This document shows, in pieces, positions 11,123 to 22,278 of a stretch of DNA of 64,000 nt. The stretch comes from Novakomyces olei (lineage: Eukaryota > Ascomycota > Novakomycetes > Novakomycetales > Novakomycetaceae). Under the pieces are notes generated by a model. It was not told the DNA's origin. It did not search any database and worked only from the letters and a program-made list of their open reading frames with translations. The DNA is taken from the NCBI GenBank assembly GCA_016906335.1, contig JADEYG010000007.1, forward strand, positions 2,372,001-2,436,000, given 5' to 3'. Within the stretch, counting starts at the first letter, position 1, and the number at the start of each line of letters is the position of its first letter. A program made the translations under genes and the position numbers.

Positions 11123-12894
11123 ATGCCGTCTCTGTTCGATATCAATGCGGCGGCTGCTGTCCGGTTTGTTTTATATGTAAAAATTCTGCAACTAACGCTG
11201 AATAGAAACTACAATATTCATCCGCGCCTGTCGTACAACACCGTTTCTGGCGTCACCGGTCCGTTGATTGTGCTGGAGTATGTCCCTCAAATTCGTATGA
11301 CAATGCTAACGCTGTATAGTAACGTGCGGTATCCAAAGTACAATGAGATTGTCGAATTGACTCTGCCGGTAAGCATCCTGACCAATTGCTTATACGTCTA
11401 AACTCACGGGCTAAATGGTTTACAGGATGGATCTCTTCGAGCGGGCCAAGTGTTGGAGGTGCAGGGCAAACGTGCCGTCGTACAAGTGTTTGAAGGCACG
11501 TCTGGAGTGGTATGGCGAGCTGACTGGTTTTTGCTTCACATAGAGGACAATATAAAAAGCATTGTATACTAAATCACTAGGATGTTAAAAAAACAAGGGT
11601 GCGGTTCTCCGGCTCTAGTCTCAAGATCCCCGTCTCTGAGGACATGCTGGGCCGTATCTTCAACGGATCTGGGCAGCCTATTGACCGTGGACCAAAGGTA
11701 TTTGCGGAGGATTATCTGGATATTAATGGATCTCCTATCAATCCCTATTCTCGCATCTACCCAGAGGAAATGATTCAGACGGGTATATCCTCAATCGACG
11801 GACTAAGCTCGATTGCACGTGGTCAAAAAATCCCTATTTTCTCGGCTGCTGGTCTGCCACATAACGAAATTGCTGCTCAAATTTGCAGACAAGCTGGTCT
11901 GGTTAAAAAGCCAACAAAGGACGTTCACGATGGCCACGAGGACAATTTCTCTATTGTATTTGCTGCCATGGGTGTAAATTTGGAGACTGCAAGATTTTTC
12001 CGACAAGATTTCGAGGAGAATGGCTCTTTGGAAAAGGTGACACTCTTCCTCAATCTCGCCAATGATCCTACAATTGAGCGTATCATTACACCTCGTCTTG
12101 CTCTTACTACAGCAGAGTACTATGCCTATCAGACTGAAAAGCACGTACTTGTCATCATGTCCGACATGTCTTCTTATGCCGATGCTTTACGTGAAGTTTC
12201 TGCTGCCCGAGAGGAAGTCCCTGGCCGACGAGGCTACCCTGGCTACATGTACACGGATCTTTCAACCATATATGAACGTGCTGGACGTGTGGAAGGTCGT
12301 AACGGATCAATCACTCAAATTCCTATTCTGACTATGCCAAACGACGATATAACTCATCCTATCCCCGACTTGACGGGCTACATTACTGAAGGTCAAATCT
12401 TTGTGGATCGTGCTCTGTACAATCGCGGCATTTACCCGCCCATCAATGTACTGCCCTCACTTTCGCGTCTCATGAAATCGGCCATTGGTGAAGGCCTGAC
12501 CCGACGTGATCATGGCGATGTTTCGAACCAGCTTTACGCTAAATACGCTATTGGACGTGATGCTGCTTCAATGAAGTCTGTGGTCGGCGAGGACGCTTTG
12601 TCTCACGAAGACAAGCTGTCGCTCGAGTTTTTGGACAAGTTTGAGCATCAGTTTATCAATCAAGGCGCTTATGAAACGCGTACAATTGAGGAAACACTAG
12701 ACCTGGCCTGGTCACTGCTTCGTATTTTCCCGAGGGACATGCTTTCACGTATTCCGGCTAAGGTTCTAGATGAATTTTATGCCCGTAAACCCGCAGCACA
12801 AGGTGATAAACGCGGAAACAAGGATACACGTGATAACACTGAGACTGATGGGCCCACTGCCTCGTCGTCTGAGGGCAATTTGATCGATACATAG
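11123..12894 (+). CDS. VMA2: V-type proton ATPase subunit B
   Basis: Five exons (11123-11163, 11206-11277, 11320-11368, 11426-11509, 11581-12894) encode 519 residues (yeast 517). Subunit B is the non-catalytic nucleotide-binding subunit of the V1 head, which drives acidification of vacuole and Golgi. Recognisable stretches: [43 protein letters not shown] across a splice, [92 protein letters not shown] and [18 protein letters not shown]. Four introns of 42, 42, 57 and 71 bp crowd the first 460 bp; each was placed by exact family continuity. The last 30 residues are polar and variable, as in relatives. Confidence 0.97.
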
Positions 12895-13586
12895 GCCCTC
12901 GTTCATACATAGGCCCTCGTTCATCTATTGTTCATGTAATAAAGTGGGTCTCGGATTGGCATGCTTTTTGCAATAAGTGAGGCCTATCAAGAGACACGGG
13001 TTGCGAATAAAGGCCTGCAAGTTTTATTGCGCAGTCTTGCTATAGAAGCCTGTCAAAACTTAAAAACAGTATGCGAGATAGTTGCGGGCGTAGGATACGA
13101 GGCCAGCAATACGTATTTGTTACAAAAGAATAACGTGAATGTGTTTTATTATCATGACTGCCGCTTGAGCCATTAGCAAGAACAGTAGATTTAGTATATG
13201 ATATATGTAGCAAAGTTGTCTGTAGTGGCATTCTATACGTTGCAGTGAAAAGGAGGGAAAGTAGATGAATACGCCTTCCGTATATTCAATGTTTAAATCG
13301 CAGCGCGTTTAAACTCGTACGCCTCTTACAATTATCGGTACAGACCGACACTTGAAAACGGCATTTCTGTTTTACAATCTTACTTTGCACTGTATTTTTC
13401 TTTTACTTATTCTACAGACAGCAATATACAAAGATAATGATGTATGTATAGAAAAATGTATTTTTAGATATGTAACGATAACTTTTATAATAAAAAAGCC
13501 AAAACAAATATTAAGCACATACTACAACAGAGTATAATATTTAAAAATGAATAAAGTTCAAGATTATCGACTCCATCAGAATCGGC
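12895..13586. other. VMA2 3' region and TRP5 promoter
   Basis: Right after the VMA2 stop, an ACATAGGCCCTCGTTCAT unit is tandemly duplicated (about 12887-12923). AATAAA at 12938-12943 is a plausible polyadenylation signal. The remainder, to the TRP5 ATG, is AT-rich with no gene visible. Confidence 0.55.
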
Positions 13587-16110
13587 ATGGCTGAAAACCT
13601 TCGTAGTGTATTTGCACAGGCAAAGCGCGAGGGCCGCAATGCCCTCGTCTCGTTTATCACCTGCGGGTTCCCGACGCTGGAAGATACGGTAGATATCTTG
13701 CTTGGTCTCGAGGCCGGTGGAACAGATATAATCGAGCTCGGAGTACCTTTTACTGACGCTCTGGCCGATGGTCCCACCATCTGCAAGGCCAATGATGTAA
13801 GCTTTGACGTGAAGAAATTGGAGACAAGAAAATGGGAAAAGACGGGCATTGAAAAGACGACGCGTACAAGGATCAAAACGAAACAAATTGAAGTCCAGTA
13901 TTTTCAAACCGAGATGAAGAATAATTTAAATCAAAAAATAATTTAAATCAAAAAATAATTTAAAAAAATAATTTAAAAAAAAATAAATAAATAAATAAAA
14001 AGCGAAATACAAAACGAACCAATTGCAAATTCGATCATGTTCTAACCAATTCTAATACTAGATCGCGCTGGAAAACGGAGTCACACTGCCCATCTGCTTG
14101 GATGTAGTGAAATCTGCACGGGCCCGTGGCTTATCTGCCCCCGTAGTGCTTATGGGCTACTATAATCCACTATTAATGTATGGCGAAGAACGAATAATTG
14201 CGGACACTCGGGCCGCTGGAGCCAATGGTTTCATTGTAGTGGATTTGCCACCGGAGGAGGCAGTTCGGTTCCGTGAGTACTGTACGCGTGACGGCTTGTC
14301 TTATGTGCCTCTAATTGCTCCCTCCACCTCGGACAAGCGCATAGAACTGCTTACTCGTATAGCTGACAGCTTTATATACGTTGTTTCGCGTATGGGCACT
14401 ACTGGCAGCAGTGCAACAGGTACAATGAGCGCTTCACTGCCTGAGCTGTGTGAGCGGATTCGTCGGCACTCGGGCGAAAAGCCAATTGCTGTCGGCTTTG
14501 GAGTGGCCACTCGTGACCATTTCCTGAGTGTCGGCAGTATAGCCGATGGAGTCGTGATTGGGTCCAGGATTATTTCTGTGATTCTGGAGGCTAAAGCCAA
14601 GGGGCAAAAAGCAGCAGCAGCAGCGCAAGAGTACATTTCCGAAATAACGCTTCGAGGAAACCCCACAGAGGCAAAGCAGACGCGTGATATCGGGATGGTA
14701 GAGTCGATTGCGGTAGCGAGAAACACGACTGTGCCCACTCCGACCGCTGTCGTCAGTGATGGACATACAAACGGAACTGAAAATAATAAGAATAAAAAAG
14801 TTAAAATCTCTAACGGAGAAGAGGCATTGCCAGACGGAAGCGCAGCACCAGACTATGCGTCTACCCTGCTCGACAGCGCCAAACTTCAAGTAGAATCTGC
14901 CCAGTTTATCCCACCAAGGTTCGGAGAGTTTGGTGGGCAATACGTGCCCGAGAGTCTGATGGACTGCCTGGCAGAACTGGAGGAGGCCTTCAACAGTGCC
15001 AACAACGACCCTGCCTTTTGGGAAGAGTTCCGGTCATACTACGACTACATGGGCCGGCCCAGTCATTTACACGTGGCTGACCGGCTAACGGAGCACGTTG
15101 GTGGAGCACGTATCTGGCTGAAGCGGGAGGACCTGAACCACACAGGCTCACATAAAATAAACAATGCCATTGGCCAAGTGCTGATTGCTCGCAGACTCGG
15201 GAAAACCCGGGTTCTGGCGGAGACAGGAGCCGGCCAGCACGGAGTGGCTACCGCCACTGCCGCTGCTAAATTCGGGTTGCAGTGTACAGTTTATATGGGG
15301 GCAGAGGATGTGAGAAGGCAGGCGCTCAATGTTTTCCGTATGAAACTGCTCGGAGCGCAGGTCGTGGCAGTCGAGTCCGGCACGAAAACTCTACGCGACG
15401 CTGTCAACGAGGCGATGCGTGCTTGGGTCACTAACCTGTCAACTACGCACTACGTCATTGGCTCGGCTATCGGCCCACATCCCTTCCCGACACTGGTCCG
15501 CACGTTCCAAAGCGTGATTGGCCAGGAGACCAGGGAGCAGTTACTTGCCAAGGCGAGCAAGTTACCGGACGCGGTGATCGCTTGCGTGGGCGGAGGCAGT
15601 AACAGTGCGGGCATGTTTTACCCCTTTGCGCGGGATGAAAGTGTCAGGCTGATTGGCGTTGAAGCTGGTGGAGAGGGCGTTGATACGGATGGCCGTCACG
15701 GAGCCACTTTGTCCCGCGGGACAAAGGGCGTCTTTCACGGAGTCAGGACTTATATATTGCAGGACGATGAAGGGCAGATACTGCCGACACATTCAATCTC
15801 TGCCGGCCTTGATTACCCGGGCGTCGGGCCTGAGCTGGCGATGTGGAAGGATATGAACCGTGCCGAGTTTATCTACGCCCTCGACCACGAAGCGTTCCAG
15901 GGGTTCAAGGATCTGTCTCAATTGGAAGGGATAATCCCGGCCCTTGAATCCTCCCACGCTATTTACGGTGGCATGAAGGTGGCTGCGAGTATGCGACCCG
16001 ACCAGGATATCGTTATCTGCCTGTCTGGAAGGGGGGATAAGGACGTGCAAACAGTAGCGGAAGAACTGCCAAAGCTCGGGCCCAAGATTGGCTGGGATTT
16101 GCGGTTCTAG
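13587..16110 (+). CDS. TRP5: Tryptophan synthase, fused alpha-beta
   Basis: Two exons, 13587-13796 and 14062-16110, with a 265-bp intron, encode 752 residues (yeast 707). The enzyme makes tryptophan from indole-3-glycerol phosphate and serine, channelling indole between two active sites. The alpha half comes first, as in all fungi: Glu50 in IIELGVPF and Asp61 in ALADGPTI are the catalytic acids, then [26 protein letters not shown] and [13 protein letters not shown] linker of about 60 residues (about 290-350, Asn/Lys-rich) joins the beta half, which opens [16 protein letters not shown]. Lys435 in [11 protein letters not shown] binds PLP, and [15 protein letters not shown] holds its phosphate. 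The linker is longer than in yeast. Codon use in the beta half is GC-richer than in neighbouring genes. Confidence 0.97.
13919..13998. repeat. Short A/T-rich tandem repeat in the TRP5 intron
   Basis: Two to four imperfect copies of an approximately 17-bp unit (TAATTTAAATCAAAAAA) are followed by AAAT units, all inside intron 13797-14061. Confidence 0.85.
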
Positions 16111-16655
16111 TTCTGCAGAGATTAGTCGATCACGGACGCAAGTGGAAACTTTTTGGCAACTAAAACTCCAACTCGTCAATTTAAATTTAAATCGAGTAGT
16201 CTGAAAAGTTATATTTGCGAAATAATATTTATATTATACTGTAATCACATAACAAATTATTGATTTTGCGGCGTAATGCACGCCGGAATATGCATTGTCT
16301 TTCTCACAGATCGCTTTTGTTTAGACAAAAATCTACTGGTTTATATGTGAAGAAACGGTTTAAAAGTATCAATATTTTATTTTATATAAACTGCGCTGGG
16401 TTCCCTAAAGTTTTTCAAATAAAAATCCCATAATGACTGCTCGAGTACCCAAAGACTCGTGTCATTAACCCAACCAATGTATCAAACGGCACAATGAGTA
16501 TTCGTGTCTATTGAATCATCATTGCGAGAAAACGTACAAAAAACATTTGCAGTTTTCTCTATATTTTTTTTCTTGGTCTTTTTTTTTTCTCTTCTTCTCT
16601 CTTTTTCAATTTATTAAAATTAAATCAAATTTATTCCACCTTTTATTCTTCCTTC
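16111..16655. other. Convergent 3' regions of TRP5 and the GH128 gene
   Basis: AT-rich sequence ending in a pyrimidine-rich run (16555-16610) just beyond the GH128 stop. No gene visible. Confidence 0.55.
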
Positions 16656-18977
16656 CTACCCGATGTACATCCGTCCGAGATCTGTGAGCTCCCCGTTCCA
16701 GATAAGAGAACCATTGACACCGCCTATAGTTTCCAAGTCAGAAGGCCCAAACCAAGCGTACCGTTCAACTCCACTATTGCCGTCGAGGAAGGACAGAGCC
16801 TCCGTCATAAACTGTGCCACATCTTCAAATTTCGGCTTAATTGTAGGATCCCAGTTTGTATAAGCGAATTCTGTAACCCACACGGGTCGGTTGTACTTTG
16901 TCTGCCAGTACTGTACCCATTCTCGGAACTCGGAAATGACACTCCCGTGCCAGTGAACCGGGATAAAGTCGTATGCACAGCCGCCGTAAAACCTGTCACA
17001 TTCTTTGGTCCAGTCTGCGAACCATTGCTGGCCTATTGCGGAGTGTGTAACCGCCGGAGCTCCAAGTCGCATTTTGAACTCCGTGCGCGCCGGCTCCATA
17101 TAATAGTTCCATACATGGGCCGCCTTCGCGGGTGTGGCCTGTGTATCATCGTCGGGCTCATTGAAGCCCAAAATAGTTTTGGATAATAGGTCGCGCCCTT
17201 GGCTATATCCCCGCCTTAGAGTATCCAGCCTTGTGTAGGCCATATCGCAGTCCCTGACAGTGAAAACGAATTCCAACTTGCTAAGTTGTTGGACCCAATT
17301 GACACCGCGTGGTCGTGAGTCCCAGTGCTCCCAGTTGTATAACCACGTGATCTTACCGGCAGCTGCTGCTTCGGCAAACAGCGGTAAGTAATCCGATTTG
17401 GACTCCGGCCATGCTAGGCCACGTTTCTTGGAAGAGCCCGGCAGAGATTTGGGCGCTGTTCCAAGGATGGATGTGGGGGTTGATGTGGGGGTAGTGCTGG
17501 TGGGGGTTGATGTGGGGGTAGTGCTGGTGGGGGTTGATGTGGGGGTAGTGCTGGTGGGGGTTGATGTGGGGGTTGATGTGGGGGTTGATGTGGGGGTTGA
17601 TGTGGGGGTCGATGTGGGGGTAGTTCTGGTGGGGGTAGTGCTGGTGGGGGTAGTGCTGGTGGGGGTAGTGCTGGTGGGGGTCAATGCGGTGTTAGTGTCA
17701 GAGGTGGAACCTCTTGCCTCAGAGTTACTTGTTTCCACACTTGATCTTGTCGACAAACTCGCGCCATTAGCGTTCGCTATAACAGAAGAGGATGACGTAG
17801 TCGGGACAGGTGATTGCGAGCTTCCCCTGCTTGCTTGAATCAAGCTTGAAAGACTCCAACTTGCCCCTTCAAATAGAGAAGAGTTTGAACTCGTTGCTGA
17901 AGCAGTTGGCCTTGAAACCGTAGAGACGTCTAGGCCATCGTTGCCTCCAGTTGATGCAGCCACCAAGTCTGCCATGGACGAAAATCCTGGCGTTGAATCA
18001 GCATAAGCCGAGGTTGGGTTAGCAAGAGAGGACGTTGCAGAAGGGGTGGTCGATGGCGATACACTGGCTTGATTATTAGGGCTCCTTGATCCACCGGAGC
18101 TATTTGATCCGTCTGAATTGCTTGATCTACTTGATTCACTGCTTGACCTAGGGCTCCTTGATCCACCGGAGCTATTTGATCCGTCTGAATTGCTTGATCT
18201 ACTTGATTCACTGCTTGACCCGCTGTTCACTCCACTCCTCCATCCGCTGTTTGTTCCACTGCTCGTTCCACTGCCCGCCTCACTATTCGTTCTACTATTC
18301 CACCCGTTGTTCGAATCGCTGCTCGTCCCGCTACTCGACTCACTGTTTGTTCTACTGTTCGTTCCACTGTTCGACCCGCTAATCGCAGAAGGAAGAGCTT
18401 GTCCGTTCGCAATAGCAGAAGCTTGATATGCGACCGCGGTATTTGAGCCAAGGACACAAGCTGGGCACGCCACAGAGGGCGGTAGTGCAGTGGCAGGTGC
18501 ATCAAGCCCTATAGTGTACGAAACATATGAACCGTCATCCGTTAAGTATTGGCCATTCCGATAAATCACGTAAGCACGCCCAGGATGGCGTATAAGCAGG
18601 GCAGCAGTTTCTCTCCAACTGTCCCTGAGAGAGACAATGTAAGCGAGCGAATGCGAGACGTTCTGTTCGGCAACAAGCAAATCGTTGTCTATAGTGCGAT
18701 TGAAAATGGAGCAATGATTAATATCGTTTTTCTGCCAAACTTGGAAATATTCGCAGTCGGCTGCCAGTGTGCACAGGTATGCGCAAGCTTCTGGTGAGTA
18801 ACTCGACGTACGGAAACCCGCAATGAAAGCTTCGGTATCGCGAACAGCGATCTTATTGCCGAGGTCCAACGGTGGCTCAAAGCCATGAATGAAGACGGCT
18901 TCTGGCGCATCTGTCTCTTGCACGATTTCTATCTGCGCCACCGTAGCTATCATCGAGGCGATAGGGAAAAGGCGCAT
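16656..18977 (-). CDS. Secreted GH128 glucanase with PAN-like domain and Ser/Thr-rich repeats
   Basis: A single exon of 773 residues. It starts with a short hydrophobic secretion-type segment. Residues 45-115 hold a Cys-containing PAN/apple-like module (ACAYLCTLAADCEYFQVW). Residues 190-310 are Ser/Gly/Asn-rich repeats. Residues 430-500 are TPTST/TTPTS repeats, likely heavily O-mannosylated. The C-terminal 250 residues are the glycoside hydrolase family 128 catalytic core (KRGLAWPES, WLYNWEHWDS, ILGFNEPDDD with Glu607, VHWHGSVISEF, PVWVTEFAYTNW with Glu703, YAWFGP). GH128 enzymes cut beta-1,3-glucan; fungal members act in wall remodelling. The two Glu residues are the expected acid/base and nucleophile. 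The ATG at 18975-18977 is supported by the signal-like start. The domain assembly is my reading; the PAN-like call is weaker than GH128. Confidence 0.87.
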   Translation of the reverse strand: MRLFPIASMIATVAQIEIVQETDAPEAVFIHGFEPPLDLGNKIAVRDTEAFIAGFRTSSYSPEACAYLCTLAADCEYFQVWQKNDINHCSIFNRTIDNDLLVAEQNVSHSLAYIVSLRDSWRETAALLIRHPGRAYVIYRNGQYLTDDGSYVSYTIGLDAPATALPPSVACPACVLGSNTAVAYQASAIANGQALPSAISGSNSGTNSRTNSESSSGTSSDSNNGWNSRTNSEAGSGTSSGTNSGWRSGVNSGSSSESSRSSNSDGSNSSGGSRSPRSSSESSRSSNSDGSNSSGGSRSPNNQASVSPSTTPSATSSLANPTSAYADSTPGFSSMADLVAASTGGNDGLDVSTVSRPTASATSSNSSLFEGASWSLSSLIQASRGSSQSPVPTTSSSSVIANANGASLSTRSSVETSNSEARGSTSDTNTALTPTSTTPTSTTPTSTTPTRTTPTSTPTSTPTSTPTSTPTSTPTSTTPTSTPTSTTPTSTPTSTTPTSTPTSILGTAPKSLPGSSKKRGLAWPESKSDYLPLFAEAAAAGKITWLYNWEHWDSRPRGVNWVQQLSKLEFVFTVRDCDMAYTRLDTLRRGYSQGRDLLSKTILGFNEPDDDTQATPAKAAHVWNYYMEPARTEFKMRLGAPAVTHSAIGQQWFADWTKECDRFYGGCAYDFIPVHWHGSVISEFREWVQYWQTKYNRPVWVTEFAYTNWDPTIKPKFEDVAQFMTEALSFLDGNSGVERYAWFGPSDLETIGGVNGSLIWNGELTDLGRMYIG
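17470..17683. repeat. Coding minisatellite, 12/15-bp units, in the GH128 gene
   Basis: About 17 tandem units encode TPTS or TTPTS on the minus strand. Copies are nearly identical at DNA level, suggesting active length change. The opposite strand reads as VDVGVVLVG repeats, an artefact. Confidence 0.93.
18079..18222. repeat. 72-bp tandem duplication in the GH128 Ser-rich region
   Basis: Two almost identical 72-bp copies (18079-18150 and 18151-18222) encode a repeated Ser/Asn/Gly-rich block ending GGSRSP. A recent in-frame duplication is likely. Confidence 0.9.
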
Positions 18978-21043
18978 AGTGAAAAATAATCAAAACAAAA
19001 GAAATTGCCAGAGCCAAATGGATATAGAAAGTTAAGACTTGCTTAAAAGCGTATACTGCCGCGACTTTGAACTCGGTAAATGTGATATTTAATCAAGGCG
19101 AACTGGTTTGTTCTGCAAACCCGTTACTCTCAAAGCCCAGCAAGTTTGAGATCTTTACGTTCTCTCAAAAACGAGGACATCTTTTGCATGGCCAGCTCTG
19201 AATTTATATATCTAATTCGCTTTCACTCTATTGACAGACGCGCTAATCGCGAATAAATTAATTTGTGCTATTGTCACCGTTTTGTGATTATAGAGACGCG
19301 CACTGGCCCAATATGGTAATCGTATCGAGCCATGTAGCTCTAACCGAGTTTTAGGTACACGTCAGAAACTCGGATATGCATTTTGGGGGGTTAGCTGGAA
19401 TGATTACTTGAAAAAAATGACGAGTATAATCAAGTATTATTGGTGTCGGAGAGAAGTTCGTATTAACATTTTGCTACTGGCTAGATTATTTTACTCTTGA
19501 AGGCTGGAATGAATAAAATGTTAGGACAAATTGGTAAACTTTTGGCCGAATCCACGCGCACAAGGGGCATCTTCGATCAGGGAGAAGGAATTTTCTGAAT
19601 TTTTGCAGCAATGTCGTGCGTTTCAGAGGCCAATATAGGCTAGCATCGCGCTCAAGCTGGGTCTGGCCACGTATAGCATAGCAAGTTTGTAAACAGGCAA
19701 ATGGAGGGTAAATGATTTCAGCAGGAATAGAGGGTTAAATGGCAATAGGTTTATTATTGAGCACAGTAACAATAACTAATCACGGCTGCTAATATTAAGC
19801 TATATGGCATTTAAATTATTTGAAAACTCTCTGACGTTATCGGGTGTCTACCCCGTGAAAGAGAAAAGGGTTTGTACCCCCGTTTTCTGCAACGCGTTTA
19901 GACTCGGGTTAAGGAAAAAAGGATATGTGGCTATACACGTCTCAAGGCCAAGGCCTTAAATATTTACTAACAATGAGTAGAGCTAGTTGTATTGAAAAAA
20001 TAGACACCGTTTGAAATTGGTGTGGCTATCATCGACAACTAAAGAGTCGGCATTTCGACAACAGTAAGACCAGGAAATCATAGTCATATATATTTTGTTA
20101 TATAGTTCTTAATGTAGTTTTCATATATCGTTAATTATATAGTTTATATGAAGGAGCCCACTTATACAACAAACCATCCCACCCTCGCGCATCATCAAAA
20201 CTACCTACCACCGCAAGGCACGCGATAAGGACTTTATACGCGGCTCTATCGTATAAAAATTCTATACTATTAACATTATTTAATTATACTATTCTTGTCG
20301 AGTTTTAAATTAGATTACAATAAACTCCTTAATGGATAACTATTAGAATGTAACTTTGCAAGATAATCTTCGTTACCCGTACACAAAATCGTCGCCTGCG
20401 CTCGATTAGCAAACACTGCAATCCACCTCTTCACTTTGGCAGCCAATGCTGATGCAAGTGAATTCCCCCAATAACCTAGCACTGATTATTACGAATTGGA
20501 AATTTCAAACGCAATACGAAAAACTGATAACATTAATGTACTATACAATGTGTCAAAAAGGAGAGATACTCCTGCGCTCCTGTGCTTGCGGGCTAAATAC
20601 GAACCACACATATATACAACCAGGGACGTATAAATATTTACAAAAAAAAGAAATCTGTAGATTCTTGCCGTCGAAACCAGCAAAGTTTCACTTTTTCGGT
20701 TCGGCGGAAGAAAAATCGAGTAAGGAGAGCCGTCCGTCCTCGTCGCCGTATACAATATGTCTCCTTCAATTTATTATTATTCTCATTCTCTGCCCTTTTT
20801 ACACTTTTACATCACCATTTTTACTTGATCCTTTTCTTATTTTAAATACAATCCTATATAATACTTTATAATATTATAACAATCTTGCTTTCAATAACTA
20901 TCCTTTTTCAACCTTTCTTTGCCAACTTCTACATAACACTATTCCCATTTTCTATTTCTATTTTCCTCTACTTCCTATCTCAACTACAACTCTCTCCCTC
21001 CCTTCATCCAACAATATATTTCTCTACTCAATTATATCATAAA

Positions 21044-21058
21044 TAACCCTAACCCTAA
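21044..21058. repeat. Telomere-like motif (TAACCC)2
   Basis: TAACCCTAACCCTAA, two units plus a partial one of the CCCTAA telomere repeat, inside the gene-poor region. Confidence 0.8.
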
Positions 21059-21099
21059 ATAAATAATACCACATAATCTTCTTACATAACTCCACTATA

Positions 21100-21350
21100 T
21101 TAATCCCCCATACAATAATCCCCATACATTAATACCATATATTAACACCATACATAATTCACACATACATTAATCCCTATACATTATTCCCCCATACATT
21201 ATTCCCCCATTATACCATACATTATTATACATACATTACTTTACATTATAATACCATATATTATTATGCCATACATTATTATACATACATTACTTTACAA
21301 TACATTATTCTACTATATATTATTAGACCATTCATTATACATACATTAGA
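21100..21350. repeat. Degenerate CATTA-type repeats
   Basis: A run of imperfect 10-20 bp units built on ATACATTA with CCCC or TTTAC spacers and almost no G on the plus strand. The periodicity is irregular. Confidence 0.7.
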
Positions 21351-21497
21351 TTGTTGAGAATAAATGGCGATAGTAACATGGACGTCCACATCGGTACAGG
21401 CAGATTCAAATAAGATTGAGGTGGAACACATTACTGAGAAATGGTTTACAGAAACAAAGAATTGGATTACGATTTTTGTGCATCAATAAACTTTAAA

Positions 21498-21511
21498 TAA
21501 CCCTAACCCTA
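21498..21511. repeat. Telomere-like motif (TAACCC)2, second copy
   Basis: TAACCCTAACCCTA, preceded by AAA as in the copy at 21044, about 450 bp away in the same orientation. Confidence 0.8.
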
Positions 21512-21761
21512 CTGGTACTATCAAATCAGTGAACTTTAAACTGTAGAGCCGCCGACCTTGTCAAACTGGCTTTACAATGCCAATCTAACATCCTCGGGTC
21601 GGCTTTTACATACAGATACTATGTGATGATCCAAGTCCCGTCCAAGCCATAGTTCAATTAGTCTTGTATGATTGACTTCTATTTCCATTTTTCTTGACCA
21701 AGTTCTTCCAATGTCGTAATTGCAAATGCAAGACACAATCAAACTCGATATTGGTCTAATT

Positions 21762-22231
21762 TTAATGCTCGAGATGATAATGTGAAAGTTTCGCAGATCG
21801 GCGTCTTAGCAACTCTTCTTGCTCTAAAAGCATCTGTGTCTCCCAAAGTCTACGCGTTGTACTACGAGCAGGCTCGTCAGCCGCCGATGTTTCCTGCGGG
21901 GACCATGGGGGCGACCATTGCGGTATCATCAAATTTTCTTGTTTGGGTTTTCTCCATGTAGAAGAACCCATAAAAAGACTCTCATCTTCGGCCTGTTGTG
22001 TATAAATTTCGTCGACTGCTTTGGTCTGTGCAAGCATTTTCGCCAGCCACGATCGACACCTTGCTCTCGCTTTGCGGCTTTCTGCCAACATACTCGTCAT
22101 TGTTAGAAAGCCATGGCTCACTCCACGCAGCAGTTCAAGTGTTACATCTGCTTCTTTGCGAGACGATGACTTACTGGAGCTTTTTGCCTCGCGAATACGG
22201 CCGGCAAAAATGAGCTTGACATCAGAGTTAA

Positions 22232-22278
<47 letters not shown>

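Larger units (their letters stand above)
18978..21761. other. Gene-poor 2.8-kb stretch
   Basis: This lies between the GH128 start and the 3' end of the lipase-like gene. The first kilobase should contain the GH128 promoter. A frame at 20446-20871 (141 codons from an ATG) has no recognisable homology and is poorly coding-like. From about 20770 to 21350 the plus strand is strongly depleted in G, with many ATACATTA / CCCCCATACATT near-repeats. Two telomere-like motifs occur at 21044-21058 and 21498-21511. I see no RNA gene or mobile element. Confidence 0.5.

Noticed and set aside
17398-17838. Plus-strand frame with VDVGVVLVG repeats
   Set aside because: Antisense shadow of the Thr/Pro repeats in the GH128 gene, which has signal peptide and catalytic domain support on the minus strand.
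20446-20871. 141-codon plus-strand frame starting at a true ATG
   Set aside because: No recognisable motif, AT-driven composition and a run-on into a G-poor region; could be real but I cannot support it.
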